Both the position numbers and the translations under genes were made by a program. A stretch of 64,000 bases of DNA from Amia ocellicauda (lineage: Eukaryota > Chordata > Actinopteri > Amiiformes > Amiidae). Each line of letters starts with the position of its first letter. Position 1 is the first letter of the stretch. This document shows, piece by piece, positions 21,378-33,288 of this stretch. The DNA lies in contig NW_027102750.1 of the NCBI RefSeq assembly GCF_036373705.1, forward strand, positions 33,661 to 97,660, in the 5' to 3' direction. The notes beneath the pieces were generated by a model. The model did no database searches, had not been told where the DNA came from, and saw only the letters and a program-made list of their open reading frames with translations.

Positions 21378-22517
21378 ATGGCTACACCAGCTAAGAAGAC
21401 ACCCCCTAGCGACCACGCTGCTGATGAAGATGCGGGGGCACCTAACACAAAATTAAGATGGTCGGAAGACAGGGACCCAAAAGAGGTAACACTTTATTTT
21501 ACTTTAAAAACGTGTTTAGAATATTATTATTAATTTTAAACGTATGCCGGTGTTTACATGCTGTTAGGCCGTATGTGTGTATATATGAATTTCAATGCAA
21601 AGTGAATTTAAATGCATGTTTTCTTCTTTGTATGTTTATCAAAAGAATAGTGTCAGCGCTCCTCCTCTGAGCCCCAGGGATGCTCTCCCAATGTCTGATG
21701 AAGACGAAGGTGTCAACACTGGTGATGAGTCTGAAGATGATGACAAGGACCATGAACATGGCAGGGAGGATAAAACCTCAGACACTGATGATGGAGTTGG
21801 ACCATCAATGGAAAGAGAGGTAAATATAGAGGTCCTACAACTGTGTTTAGTTGTGTACTTCTTTACTGACCGACACACATTACAGTTTTAAGTGTTATTT
21901 TCTTTTCTCTTCATTAGAATAGTGGAGTACCAGACACCAGTGATATTGATTCCTCTGTCAACTCTTTAAGACCCCGAACAAGATTGAACATTGCATGCTT
22001 CTGTTCTTGCCTTGCTAGAACCCACAAGAGTTTTGATTCAGACAGGGAAGTTCCGAGATATAATTGTAAAAACTATGATGATCATGTAACACTAGTGATG
22101 ACACACACCATAAAGGGCATTATTGCGCTAGTGTTACAACATTGTATTGGCCGTGAATTAGTTGATAAGTGTGAGGCCTGTCTGATAGGTGACCCCAGCC
22201 AAGCACAGCATCTCTGTCTAACTTTAGATCACGAGCAAGGGAGTGTCTGGAGTAGTGTCGCTCTTATATGTAACAAAATAAGTGTCACCCGCTTTCTAAA
22301 TGTTGTGTTATGTGTTGCACGTGCCCTATGTGGGCTATGCATCACCAGACAGACTGAGAAACAAGTGAAATCTCTTTTGCATAGCTTAGAAACATGCACA
22401 AAGGAATTAATGTTTAGTTCCCCCCCCCGCTGTACCGAACCCATAACGAACCGAGACTTCAAAACCGAGGTACGTACCGAACTGTCAGTTTTGTGTACCG
22501 TAACGTTACACCCCTAA
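21378..22517 (+). CDS. three-exon virus-like gene with a C-x2-C-x9-H-x-C motif
   Basis: Exons 21378-21485, 21646-21819 and 21918-22517 join in phase 0 at canonical sites (each upstream exon ends GAG/GTAA; both acceptors are followed by AATAGTG), for about 293 residues. Exon 1 starts MATPAKKTPPSDHAADED and exon 2 is acidic (MSDEDEGVNTGDESEDDDK). Exon 3 contains KCEACLIGDPSQAQHLCL, a C-x2-C-x9-H-x-C arrangement with a central PSQ. I recall similar motifs in uncharacterised proteins of virus-like elements in fish and invertebrates; zinc binding is plausible. An acidic N-terminal half with a Cys/His C-terminal half suggests a regulatory or packaging protein, but the function is unknown. The last roughly 30 codons run into a hAT terminus (see 22415), so the original C terminus is probably lost. 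Confidence 0.5.
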
Positions 22518-22620
22518 CAAATGCTGTTAAACGGCATATTTGAAACAATACATTTTTGGGAAACAGTCGCGGCTATCTAAGTTTATTTATTCAACGTTGC
22601 AGAACCTGAAGGGGAGGGAG
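22415..22620. mobile_element. hAT-type element end
   Basis: CCGAGGTACGTACCGAAC and TTTTGTGTACCG...TTACACCCCTA match the terminus of a hAT family that is widespread in vertebrates, as I recall it. It overlaps the 3' end of the gene before it and continues with related-looking sequence (CAGTCGCGGCTATCTAAG) to about 22620. Confidence 0.5.
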
Positions 22621-22858
22621 TCATATCTCAAAGGAGATCTGATAACACTTTATTTTAAGGGGCCAGAAGTATGCATTAGTTAAGCACAAACACACTCGTA
22701 ATTAATTTTTAACTTTACATATTAGTCATTATTTATTAAACATTTGAAGGATCCACATTCATGCAATAAATAAACATAAACCTAGTAATTAATGATTAAC
22801 CGAATGCACAGTAAATGCATTTTAGCCATTATTTACAACTTAGCAAACCATATATTAT
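22621..22858. other. spacer before the tandem array
   Basis: AT-rich, beginning with ATAACACTTTATTTTAAGGG, which looks like the edge of another DNA-transposon copy. It ends exactly where the first LTR of the array begins. Confidence 0.4.
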
Positions 22859-24665
22859 TGTAGTGTTATGTTGGGTGTATTTTGATAAGAGCATTTTAGC
22901 TCTGAGCTGAAGCACTGATCTAAAGAAGACCTCTCCCCCCACCAAAAGTTATCAGATTTCCTTAACTCATCAGCTTGGAACTGGTTTACATCAAAGTGAC
23001 AGTTTTGGGGAGGATGGCACCGAGAATAGGCCAAATAGTTTGGAATCCTGCTATGAGATAGGAGAAAGGGGCCTGTAGGTAATAAAAACTCTTTGAAGTG
23101 GACGAGAGCCGAAATCCCGACATAGAGCTACGAACCCGGGCCAACCGGCATTTCCAAAAGATGGCATGGATTGACATCAGTCATAAATCAAGCCCCCCTC
23201 CAATAGGACACTGGGGGCTGAAACCGAAATCCAATCTAAAAAAATCAAGAACCAATCACCTATTGATCTGACAGACTATAAAGAACAGCGCACGGTCTCT
23301 CTCTCTTACTCTCTCTCTCACCTGAACCAGAAACTCGCAACCTGTAGCTCTGTTGCCAGAACCGGAACCAGAAACCAACCAAGTCTTTGCCGGCAACAGA
23401 AGAATTAAACTGGGAGAAGGAGATTGAGCCGTACGAAGAATTCTTTTAAAGGACTTTATTAAATAAAGAACTTTACAGACCCACCTGATCAGTGGAGTTT
23501 TACAGCTGGACAATTGACTAAGTCGACTGAATACGAAAGTGCCAGTCATTTAAATAGCTATTTGAGTCTTAAGAAACTTGACCCTTGGAACAAACAGGGC
23601 CCTGCTTTCCTCAAAGACTTTGTCTTCAAGTAACTACGGTGGAACCCTGCTTACAAAGAAGATTTTGTGCACAACCTTGGAGCCTTCAAACCAATGGAAA
23701 ATCTGTTTGGAAAAGACTCTACATTCGCGAAACCCCAACTTCCAGGTGCATCGACTGAGTGGAAGTTCTTGGACAAAGCTGAACCGGACTGCCTTTGTTC
23801 CAACCACACGGACCTCGTGCCGTGTGCTGTTATCTGAGCCCGAAGCCAGAGAGGCCTCTCTGCGACGAAGTTCAGATAAGTTTAACAGTTTGGAGTTTGT
23901 GATTCATGACATTTAAGAAATCAATTAGAAATGTTAATCTGTGATTCATAACTCTAGAATGTGTAATATCATTTAGTTTTCTTAAATATAAATGTGTGTT
24001 GCATTCAACTGTTTTGTTGATAATTTTAGAAATAAAATCTGTCAACGCCGAGAAATATCTTCTCATTCCTGTTTAACTGTTTAGTCTGAAATTGACACAA
24101 GTCAATAGACGTTAGATTATTGGTGGCCCTGCCTATCCTTGATCATTGAATAATAATCAGTTAAGGGAAATTGTGGTAACAAGTAATGATAGGATCTTTC
24201 TCGGCACCTAAACGTAAATGAGACTGATATATATATAACGAGAAGTTACCTGACATAAATACTAACCTGCGTAGTTATTTAATGTCTGACTAACAATACT
24301 AACGAGAGACTCACCTTCGTCTTACTAACCGGTATTGTAGTTAATGTGTTTATAACCTTTTTTGTTTAACGATTTGTGTGTTATCATATGCGATCCCATG
24401 GTCTTTGATTTGGTCACGGAAGTGATTTGTCTTTGATTTGTTGATCTAGAGTTGAATTTTGATTAGCTTTTCCCTTTTGTATAATTAGTATAGTGCTACA
24501 TTTAGTCTTTGTTTTTGAATAAATTTAACAATTTATATCTTTGGAATTGGTGTCTGTGTCCAATTATTACAGAAATTGAGTTCTACAAGATTCCAGGATT
24601 CGTGATAAGGTGATACTATAAATTCACTTCTTAAATTGAAATTTATAAGTGTACCTTACGATACA
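22859..24665 (+). mobile_element. solo LTR, first copy in the array
   Basis: The LTR begins TGTAGTGTTATG and ends CCTTACGATACA. Inside it are a TATA-like CTATAAAG near 23276, a TC tract, and AATAAA signals near 23463 and later near 24519. Its right flank is ACTG, as in every other unit, but its left flank is TTAT, so this copy marks the array edge. The matching primer-binding site is seen only beside the inverted copy at 59.99 kb; here the LTR is directly followed by hAT sequence, making it a solo LTR. Confidence 0.8.
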
Positions 24666-24973
24666 ACTGATAGCACTGCAACTCAGTGTAGGTGTGCGTT
24701 CAGTCCGGCAAACACAACATTTCAGTTATGAAACGCTTTCTACAGGTGATGTATAAATGTAATATTTTCACACATTTGAATAAGTTTGATTTGATACAAG
24801 ATTTATGAAGTTGACCAAACAAAATGACATAATATTTTTCAGGGGATAAAAATCTCACGACACAATTGGGTAGTCCTCACGGCACACGGGTTGAAAACCA
24901 CTGAGCCAAGCCACGGTGCTTCTTGGCTTTGCACGGCCACTGAGACTGCCAGGGGAAGACGGTGAGAAGCTTC

Positions 24974-25062
24974 CCTTCGATAGCTCAGTTGGTAGAGCGG
25001 AGGACTGTAGGTTTCAGGCAGCGGGCATCCTTAGGTCGCTGGTTCAATTCCGGCTCGAAGGA
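24974..25062 (+). tRNA. tRNA-Tyr(GTA) with 16-nt intron, unit 1
   Basis: It decodes UAC and UAU. The sequence begins CCTTCGATAGCTCAGTTGG, has anticodon GTA in GGACTGTAG, a 16-nt intron (GTTTCAGGCAGCGGGC) directly 3' of anticodon position 37, and ends CGGCTCGAAGGA. Acceptor (CCTTCGA with TCGAAGG), D, anticodon and T arms all pair. The A and B boxes for Pol III are intact and a TTTT lies about 30 bp downstream. The mature length of 73 nt fits cytosolic vertebrate tRNA-Tyr. The tRNA-Lys of the same unit lies 235 bp downstream on the same strand. Confidence 0.95.
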
Positions 25063-25297
25063 AGGCGTGATTATGGTTTGACATCGGTTTTGGACGAGCT
25101 CCCAAATGTCAAGCCATTGGAATTGCATGAGGACAAGGAGAAAACACCGGAAATTCGGATTTGCTGTGGAGAACTCGCATTGCCCAAACATCTCATATGC
25201 ATGTGACCCTTTTCACCCTGAGCCCAGTTTTCTAAACCGGCCAGAAAGCGGTCTGGAACAATCATGAAGCCAACACATTGTGAAGCACTTCACTGAA

Positions 25298-25370
25298 GCC
25301 CGGGTAGCTCAGCCGGTAGAGCATCAGACTTTTAATCTGAGGGTCCAGGGTTCGAGTCCCTGTTCGGGCG
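25298..25370 (+). tRNA. tRNA-Lys(TTT), unit 1
   Basis: The 73-nt gene runs from GCCCGGGTAGCTCAGCCGG through CAGACTTTTAATCTG (anticodon TTT) and GGTTCGAGTCC to TTCGGGCG. All four stems pair and both promoter boxes are canonical. It differs by only a few bases from the vertebrate tRNA-Lys-TTT I recall. There is no intron. No clean T run follows closely, so termination may be distal. Confidence 0.95.
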
Positions 25371-25877
25371 CCTTGTTGACCGAGGGCCATGATGGTGAAA
25401 AGCCTGGATGGCCTTCCAGGTGACAATGAAATATGCAGTTGCGTCTAGGCAAGGTGTCTAGTCCTCTTTGCTTCTTTCGGCAAATATCCAGCCTGGGCAA
25501 GTGTTGTCTTCCAGAGGCAAGTCAAGCCAGGAACTCTGAGAGATGTTTTTGCCGTTGACGACGTGTCACTTTAGAACAGCACAACATGCATCTCTACTTG
25601 ACTTGGCACAATCTGTGAGGGTTGGGCCAACACAACGTGTCCACACATTTGCAGGCGTCTTGAAATACTTGGAATGACCTGTGGCCCCATGCCATGCAGA
25701 AGTCCACAGCTATGCGTGTCAGCATGCTCTGCTCCTCATCCCCAATGTGCCACTTGTAAGAACTTTGTAAAAAGCGACAGAGAACATGATCAGCAAAGAA
25801 ACACAATTCTCCTGAGAACGACAATCATCGTGCCGATCGTAATCTCAGTGCATACCTGGATGCCCAACAAGCCAAGC

Positions 25878-26896
25878 CAGTGGTTCCCAAGCGTTGTAAT
25901 GCCACGGCACACTTTGCTGAGACCAAAAACCTTCGCGGCGCACCAACATGAAAAAAAAAAAAAAGGATTTACTAGGTATTGTCTCACCTGAATGGCAACA
26001 GGCTGCTAAAGCTATTATCACACGCACATTGCATGTTAAAGTATGTCAGTAAGGGAGTAATTAAAAGGGCAAATGTGTGAAGTGCAAGGAGTGGCCCTTA
26101 GTGGTTAAGTAAAAAAGTACACAGACAAACTAAATAATCCCTTGATACATATCATTTATTTAGTGCAGACAGACCAAGACCAGCCACAATAAACTATTCG
26201 CAGTAAATATAAATTCACAGCAAAATAGGTTCAGTTCACAATATCCTATAACAAGCTGCACAAAGGCAGCGCTAGCAGTGGAAAGAACGAAGAACTGCAG
26301 GAGAAACGCCGGGGCTATTTAGAGCCCGATTATTCAACACGGAGGGGGAAAACCAAGGCCAAATGAGACTTAGAGGAACAGGAGACATCCAACAACAGTA
26401 TAAAGATAAAAAGGAATTCACCACATGTCCCTTTAATCAATTGCCTTGCAGTTCCACTGTGTAGCGTTATGTTGGGTGTATTTTGATAAGAGCATTTGGG
26501 CTCTGAGCTGAAACACTGATCTAAAGAAGACCTCTCCACCCCCAAAGTTATCAGATTTCCTTTGCTCATCAGCTTGGAACTGGTTTGCATCAAAGTGACA
26601 GTTTTGGGGAGGATGGCACCGAGAAGAGGCCAAATAGGTTGAATCCTGCTATGAGATGTCTGGAGAAAGGGGCCTGTAGGTGATAAAAACTCTTTGAAGT
26701 GGACGAGAGCCGAAATCCCGACATAGTGCTACGAACCCGGGCCAACCGGCATTTCCAAAAGATGGCATGGATTGACATCAGTCATAAATCAAGCCCCCCT
26801 CCATTAGGACACTGGGGGCTGAAACCGAAATCCAATCTCAAGAACTCAAGAACCAATCACCTATTGATCTGACAGACTATAAGGAACAGTGCACAG

Positions 26897-26933
<37 letters not shown>

Positions 26934-28558
26934 TTCTCTCTCACCTGAACCAGTAACTCGCTGCCACAGCTCAACCTGTAGCTCTGTTGCCCGAACCGGA
27001 ACCAGAAACCAACCAAGTCTTTGCCGGCAACAGAAGAGTTAAACTGGGAGAAGGAGATTGAGCCGTACGAAGAATTCTTTTAAAGGACTTTATTAAATAA
27101 AGAACTTTACAGACTGCGCATGCCCGCCTGTGCCCACCTGATCAGTGGAGTTTTACAGCTGGACAATTGAGTAAGTCGAATGTATATGAAAGTGTTCAGT
27201 CATTTAAATAGCTATTTGAGTCTTAAGAAACTTGACCCTTGGAACGAACAGGGCCCTGCTTTCCTCAAAGACTTTGTCTTCAAGTAACTACGGTGGAACC
27301 CTGCTTACAAAGAAGATTTTGTGCACAACCTTGGAGCCTTCAAACCAGTGGAAAATCTGTTTGGAAAAGACTCTAATTTCGCGAAACCCCAACTTCCAGG
27401 TGCATCGACTGAGTGGAAGTTCTTGGACAAAGCCGAACCGCACTGCCTTTGTTCCAAACCACACGGACCATGTGCCGTGTGCTGTGATCTGAGCCCGAAG
27501 ACAGAGAGGCCTCTCTGCGACGAAGTTCAGATAAGTTTAACAGTTTGGAGTTCATGATTCATGACATTTGAGAAATCAATTAGAAATGTTATTCTGTGAT
27601 TCATAACTCTAGAATGTGTAATATCATTTAGTTTTCTTAAATATAAATGTGTGTTGCATTAAACTGTTTTGTTGATAATTTTAGAAATAAAATCTGTCAA
27701 CCCCGAGAAATATCTTCTCATTCCTGTTTAACTGTTTAGTCTGAAATTGACACAAGTCAATAGACGTTAGATTATTGGTGGCCCTGCCTATCCTTGATCA
27801 TTGAATAATAATCAGTTAAGGGAAATTGTGGTAACAAGTAACGATAGGATCTTTCTCGGCACCTAAACGTAAATGAGACTGATATATATATAACGAGAAG
27901 TTACCTGACATAAATACTAACCTGCGTAGTTATTTAATGTCTGACTAACAATACTAACGAGAGACTCACCTTCGTCTTACTAACCGGTATTGTAGTTAAT
28001 GTGTTTATAACCTTTTTTGTTTAACGATTTGTGTGTTATCATATGCGATCCCATGGTCTTTGATTTGGTCACGGAAGTGATTTGTCTTTGATTTGTTGAT
28101 CTAGAGTTGAATTTTGATTAGCTTTTCCCTTTTGTATAATTAGTGTAGTGCTACATTTAGTCTTTGTTTTTGAATAAATTTAACAATTTATATCTTTGGA
28201 ATTGGTGTCTGTGTCCAATTATTACAGAAATTGAGTTCTACAAGATTCCAGGATTCGTGATAAGGTGATACTATAAATTCACTTCTTAAATTGAAATTTA
28301 TAAGTGTACCTTACGATACAACTGATAGCACTGCAACTCAGTGTAGGTGTGCGTTCAGTCCGGCAAACACAACATTTCAGTTATGAAACGCTTTCTACAG
28401 GTGATGTATAAATGTAATATTTTCACACATTTGAATAAGTTTGATTTGATACAAGATTTATGAAGTTGACCAAACAAAATGACATAATATTTTTCAGGGG
28501 ATAAAAATCTCACGACACAATTGGGTAGTCCTCACGGCACACGGGTTGAAAACCACTG
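25878..28558. mobile_element. non-autonomous hAT element carrying a solo LTR (type copy)
   Basis: It starts CAGTGGTTCCCAA and ends TTGAAAACCACTG, imperfect terminal inverted repeats of hAT type. The 8 bases AGCCAAGC occur directly before (25870-25877) and directly after (28559-28566). Of its 2681 bp, 26460-28320 is the LTR, leaving about 0.82 kb of hAT sequence with an A tract near 25950 and no transposase. The same arrangement spans each unit junction: hAT starts lie at 29514, 32238, 34944, 38599, 41612, 45241, 47964, 51661 and 55286. Confidence 0.85.
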
Positions 28559-28628
28559 AGCCAAGCCACGGTGCTTCTTGGCTTTGCACGGCCACTGAGA
28601 CTGCCAGGGGAAGACGGTGAGAAGCTTC

Positions 28629-28717
28629 CCTTCGATAGCTCAATTGGTAGAGCGGAGGACTGTAGGTTTCAGGCAGCGGGCATCCTTAGGTCGCTGGTTC
28701 AATTCCGGCTCGAAGGA
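28629..28717 (+). tRNA. tRNA-Tyr(GTA) with intron, unit 2
   Basis: Same as the unit 1 copy except for one base in the D loop (CTCAATTGG instead of CTCAGTTGG), which falls inside the A box. Intron and anticodon are unchanged. It looks functional. Confidence 0.93.
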
Positions 28718-28952
28718 AGGCGTGATTATGGTTTGACATCGGTTTTGGACGAGCTCCCAAATGTCAAGCCATTGGAATTGCATGAGGACAAGGAGAAAAC
28801 ACCGGAAATTCGGATTTGCTGTGGAGAACTCGCATTGCCCAAACATCTCATATGCATGTGACCCTTTTCACCCTGAACCCAGTTTTCTAAACAGGCCAGA
28901 AAGCGGTCTGGAACAATCATGAAGCCAACACATTGTGAAGCACTTCACTGAA

Positions 28953-29025
28953 GCCCGGGTAGCTCAGCCGGTAGAGCATCAGACTTTTAATCTGAGGGTC
29001 CAGGGTTCGAGTCCCTGTTCGGGCG
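28953..29025 (+). tRNA. tRNA-Lys(TTT), unit 2
   Basis: Identical to the unit 1 copy over all 73 bases. It looks functional. Confidence 0.95.
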
Positions 29026-30095
29026 CCTTGTTGACCGAGGGCCATGATGGTGAAAAGCCTGGATGGCCTTCCAGGTGACAATGAAATATGCAGTTGCGTC
29101 TAGGCAAGGTGTCTAGTCCTCTTTGCTTCTTTCGGCAAATATCCAGCCTGGGCAAGTGTTGTCTTCCAGAGGCAAGTCAAGCCAGGAACTCTGAGAGATG
29201 TTTTTGCCGTTGACGACGTGTCACTTTAGAACAGCACAACATGCATCTCTACTTGACTTGGCACAATCTGTGAGGGTTGGGCCAACACAACGTGTCCACA
29301 CATTTGCAGGCGTCTTGAAATACTTGGAATGACCTGTGGCCCCATGCCATGCAGAAGTCCACAGCTATGCCTCATCCCCAATGTGCCACTTGTAAGAACT
29401 TTGTAAAAAGCGACAGAGAACATGATCAGCAAAGAAACACAATTCTCCTGAGAACGACAATCATCGTGCCGATCGTAATCTCAGTGCATACCTGGATGCC
29501 CAACAAGCCAAGCCAGTGGTTCCCAAGCGTTGTAATGCCACGGCACACTTTGCTGAGACCAAAAACCTTCGCGGCGCACCAACATGAAAAAAAAAAAAAA
29601 GGATTTACTAGGTATTGTCTCACCTGAATGGCAACAGGCTGCTAAAACTATTATCACACGCACATTGCATGTTAAAGTATGTCAGTAAGGGAGTAATTAA
29701 AAGGGCAAATGTGTGAAGTGCAAGGAGTGGCCCTTAGTGGTTAGGTAAAAAAGTACACAGACAAACTAAATAATCCCTTGATACAAATCATTTATTTAGT
29801 GCAGACAGACCAAGACCAGCCACAATAAACTATTCGCAGTAAATATAAATTCACAGCAAAATAGGTTCAGTTCACAATATCCTATAACAAGCTGCACAAA
29901 GGCATCGCTAGCAGTGGAAAGAACGAAGAACTGCAGGAGAAACGCCGGGGCTATTTAGAGCCCGATTATTCAACACAGAGGGGGAAAACCAAGGCCAAAT
30001 GAGACTTAGAGGAAGAGGAGACATCCAACAACAGTATAGAGATAAAAAGGAATTCACCACATGTCCCTTTAATCAATTGCCTTGCAGTTCCACTG

Positions 30096-30532
30096 TGTAG
30101 CGTTATGTTGGGTGTATTTTGATAAGAGCATTTGGGCTCTGAGCTGAAGCACTGATCTAAAGAAGACCTCTCCACCCCCAAAGTTATCAGATTTCCTTTG
30201 CTCATCAGCTTGGAACTGGTTTGCATCAAAGTGACAGTTTTGGGGAGGATGGCACCGAGAAGAGGCCAAATAGGTTGAATCCTGCTATGAGATGTCTGGA
30301 GAAAGGGGCCTGTAGGTGATAAAAACTCTTTGAAGTGGACGAGAGCCGAAATCCCGACATAGAGCTACGAACCCGGGCCAACCGGCATTTCCAAAAGATG
30401 GCATGGATTGACATCAGTCATAAATCAAGCCCCCCCCCATTAGGACACTGGGGGCTGAAACCGAAATCCAATCTCAAGAACTCAAGAACCAATCACCTAA
30501 TGATCTGACAGACTATAAGGAACAGTGCACAG

Positions 30533-30573
<41 letters not shown>

Positions 30574-32819
30574 TTCTCTCTCACCTGAACCAGTAACTCG
30601 CTGCCACAGCTCAACCTGTAGCTCTGTTGCCCGAACCGGAACCAGAAACCAACCAAGTCTTTGCCGGCAACAGAAGAGTTAAACTGGGAGAAGGAGATTG
30701 AGCCGTACGAAGAATTCTTTTAAAGGACTTTATTAAATAAAGAACTTTACAGACTGCGCATGCCCGCCTGTGCCCACCTGATCAGTGGAGTTTTACAGCT
30801 GGACAATTGAGTAAGTCGAATGTATATGAAAGTGTTCAGTCATTTAAATAGCTATTTGAGTCTTAAGAAACTTGACCCTTGGAACGAACAGGGCCCTGCT
30901 TTCCTCAAAGACTTTGTCTTCAAGTAACTACGGTGGAACCCTGCTTACAAAGAAGATTTTGTGCACAACCTTGGAGCCTTCAAACCAGTGGAAAATCTGT
31001 TTGGAAAAGACTCTAATTTCGCGAAACCCCAACTTCCATCTGCATCGACTGAGTGGAAGTTCTTGGACAAAGCCGAACCGCACTGCCTTTGTTCCAAACC
31101 ACACGGACCATGTGCCGTGTGCTGTGATCTGAGCCCGAAGACAGAGAGGCCTCTCTGCGACGAAGTTCAGATAAGTTTAACAGTTTGGAGTTCATGATTC
31201 ATGACATTTGAGAAATCAATTAGAAATGTTATTCTGTGATTCATAACTCTAGAATGTGTAATATCATTTAGTTTTCTTAAATATAAATGTGTGTTGCATT
31301 AAACTGTTTTGTTGATAATTTTAGAAATAAAATCTGTCAACCCCGAGAAATATCTTCTCATTCCTGTTTAACTGTTTAGTCTGAAATTGACACAAGTCAA
31401 TAGACGTTAGATTATTGGTGGCCCTGCCTATCCTTGATCATTGAATAATAATCAGTTAAGGGAAATTGTGGTAACAAGTAACGATAGGATCTTTCTCGGC
31501 ACCTAAACGTAAATGAGACTGATATATATATAACGAGAAGTTACCTGACATAAATACTAACCTGCGTAGTTATTTAATGTCTGACTAACAATACTAACGA
31601 GAGACTCACCTTCGTCTTACTAACCGGTATTGTAGTTAATGTGTTTATAACCTTTTTTGTTTAACGATTTGTGTGTTAGAGCATCAGACTTTTAATCTGA
31701 GGGTCCAGGGTTCGAGTCCCTGTTCGGGCGCCTTGTTGACCGAGGGCCATGATGGTGAAAAGCCTGGATGGCCTTCCAGGTGACAATGAAATATGCAGTT
31801 GCGTCTAGGCAAGGTGTCTAGTCCTCTTTGCTTCTTTCGGCAAATATCCAGCCTGGGCAAGTGTTGTCTTCCAGAGGCAAGTCAAGCCAGGAACTCTGAG
31901 AGATGTTTTTGCCGTTGACGACGTGTCACTTTAGAACAGCACAACATGCATCTCTACTTGACTTGGCACAATCTGTGAGGGTTGGGCCAACACAACGTGT
32001 CCACACATTTGCAGGCGTCTTGAAATACTTGGAATGACCTGTGGCCCCATGCCATGCAGAAGTCCACAGCTATGCGTGTCAGCATGCTCTGCTCTTCATC
32101 CCCAATGTGCCACTTGTAAGAACTGTGTAAAAAGCGACAGAGAACGTGATCAGCAAAGAAACACAATTCTCCTGAGAACGACAATCATCGTGCCGATCGT
32201 AATCTCAGTGCATACCTGGATGCCCAACAAGCCAAGCCAGTGGTTCCCAAGCGTTGTAATGCCACGGCACACTTTCCTGAGACCAAAAACCTTCGCGGCG
32301 CACCAACATGAAAAAAAAAAAAAAGGATTTACTAGGTATTGTCTCACCTGAATGGCAACAGGCTGCTAAAACTATTATCACACGCACATTGCATGTTAAA
32401 GTATGTCAGTAAGGGAGTAATTAAAAGGGCAAATGTGTGAAGTGCAAGGAGTGGCCCTTAGTGGTTAGGTAAAAAAGTACACAGACAAACTAAATAATCC
32501 CTTGATACAAATCATTTATTTAGTGCAGACAGACCAAGACCAGCCACAATAAACTATTCGCAGTACATATAAATTCACAGCAAAATAGGTTCAGTTCACA
32601 ATATCCTATAACAAGCTGCACAAAGGCAGCGCTAGCAGTGGAAAGAACGAAGAACTGCAGGAGAAACGCCGGGGCTATTTAGAGCCCGATTATTCAACAC
32701 AGAGGGGGAAAACCAAGGCCAAATGAGACTTAGAGGAACAGGAGACATCCAACAACAGTATAAAGATAAAAAGGAATTCACCACATGTCCCTTTAATCAA
32801 TTGCCTTGCAGTTCCACTG
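30096..32819 (+). repeat. array unit 3 (short, deletion form)
   Basis: The LTR runs 30096-31678, then jumps directly into tRNA-Lys. The missing stretch of about 935 bp holds the last 282 bp of the LTR, the hAT right end, tRNA-Tyr and the first 19 bases of tRNA-Lys. Two bases (TA) are shared at the junction. Confidence 0.9.
31677..31730 (+). pseudogene. 5'-truncated tRNA-Lys remnant, unit 3
   Basis: Begins at tRNA position 20 (TAGAGCATCAGAC) and continues unchanged to the end. The 5' acceptor strand and A box are gone; anticodon TTT, the T arm and B box remain. It cannot fold as a tRNA. Confidence 0.92.
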
Positions 32820-33256
32820 TGTAGCGTTATGTTGGGTGTATTTTGATAAGAGCATTTGGGCTCTGAGCTGAAGCACTGATCTAAAGAAGACCTCTCCACC
32901 CCCAAAGTTATCAGATTTCCTTTGCTCATCAGCTTGGAACTGGTTTGCATCAAAGTGACAGTTTTGGGGAGGATGGCACCGAGAAGAGGCCAAATAGGTT
33001 GAATCCTGCTATGAGATGTCTGGAGAAAGGGGCCTGTAGGTGACAAAAACTCTTTGAAGTGGACGAGAGCCGAAATCCCGACATAGAGCTACGAACCCGG
33101 GCCAACCGGCATTTCCAAAAGATGGCATGGATTGACATCAGTCATAAATCAAGCCCCCCTCCATTAGGACACTGGGGGCTGAAACCGAAATCCAATCTCA
33201 AGAACTCAAGAACCAATCACCTATTGATCTGACAGACTATAAGGAACAGTGCACAG

Positions 33257-33288
<32 letters not shown>

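Larger units (their letters stand above)
22859..26459 (+). repeat. array unit 1 (long)
   Basis: LTR 22859-24665, hAT right part 24666-24903, tRNA segment 24904-25877, hAT left part 25878-26459. It lacks the 309-bp hAT segment seen in units 5 and 10. Its LTR is the most diverged of the array and has a shorter TC tract. Confidence 0.9.
26460..30095 (+). repeat. array unit 2 (long)
   Basis: LTR 26460-28320 (1861 bp), complete hAT right end, tRNA-Tyr and tRNA-Lys. A small deletion near 29369 removes about 18 bp (GTGTCAGCATGC region) present in other units. Confidence 0.9.

Noticed and set aside
23578-23916. Recurring open frame of 84-112 codons in the LTR of each unit
   Set aside because: It lies in LTR sequence downstream of AATAAA-type signals, has no recognisable motif, and its length changes with single-base indels between units.
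24916-25206. Recurring 96-codon open frame across the tRNA-Tyr gene in each long unit
   Set aside because: It overlaps a clear tRNA gene, has no domain, and recurs only because the unit repeats.
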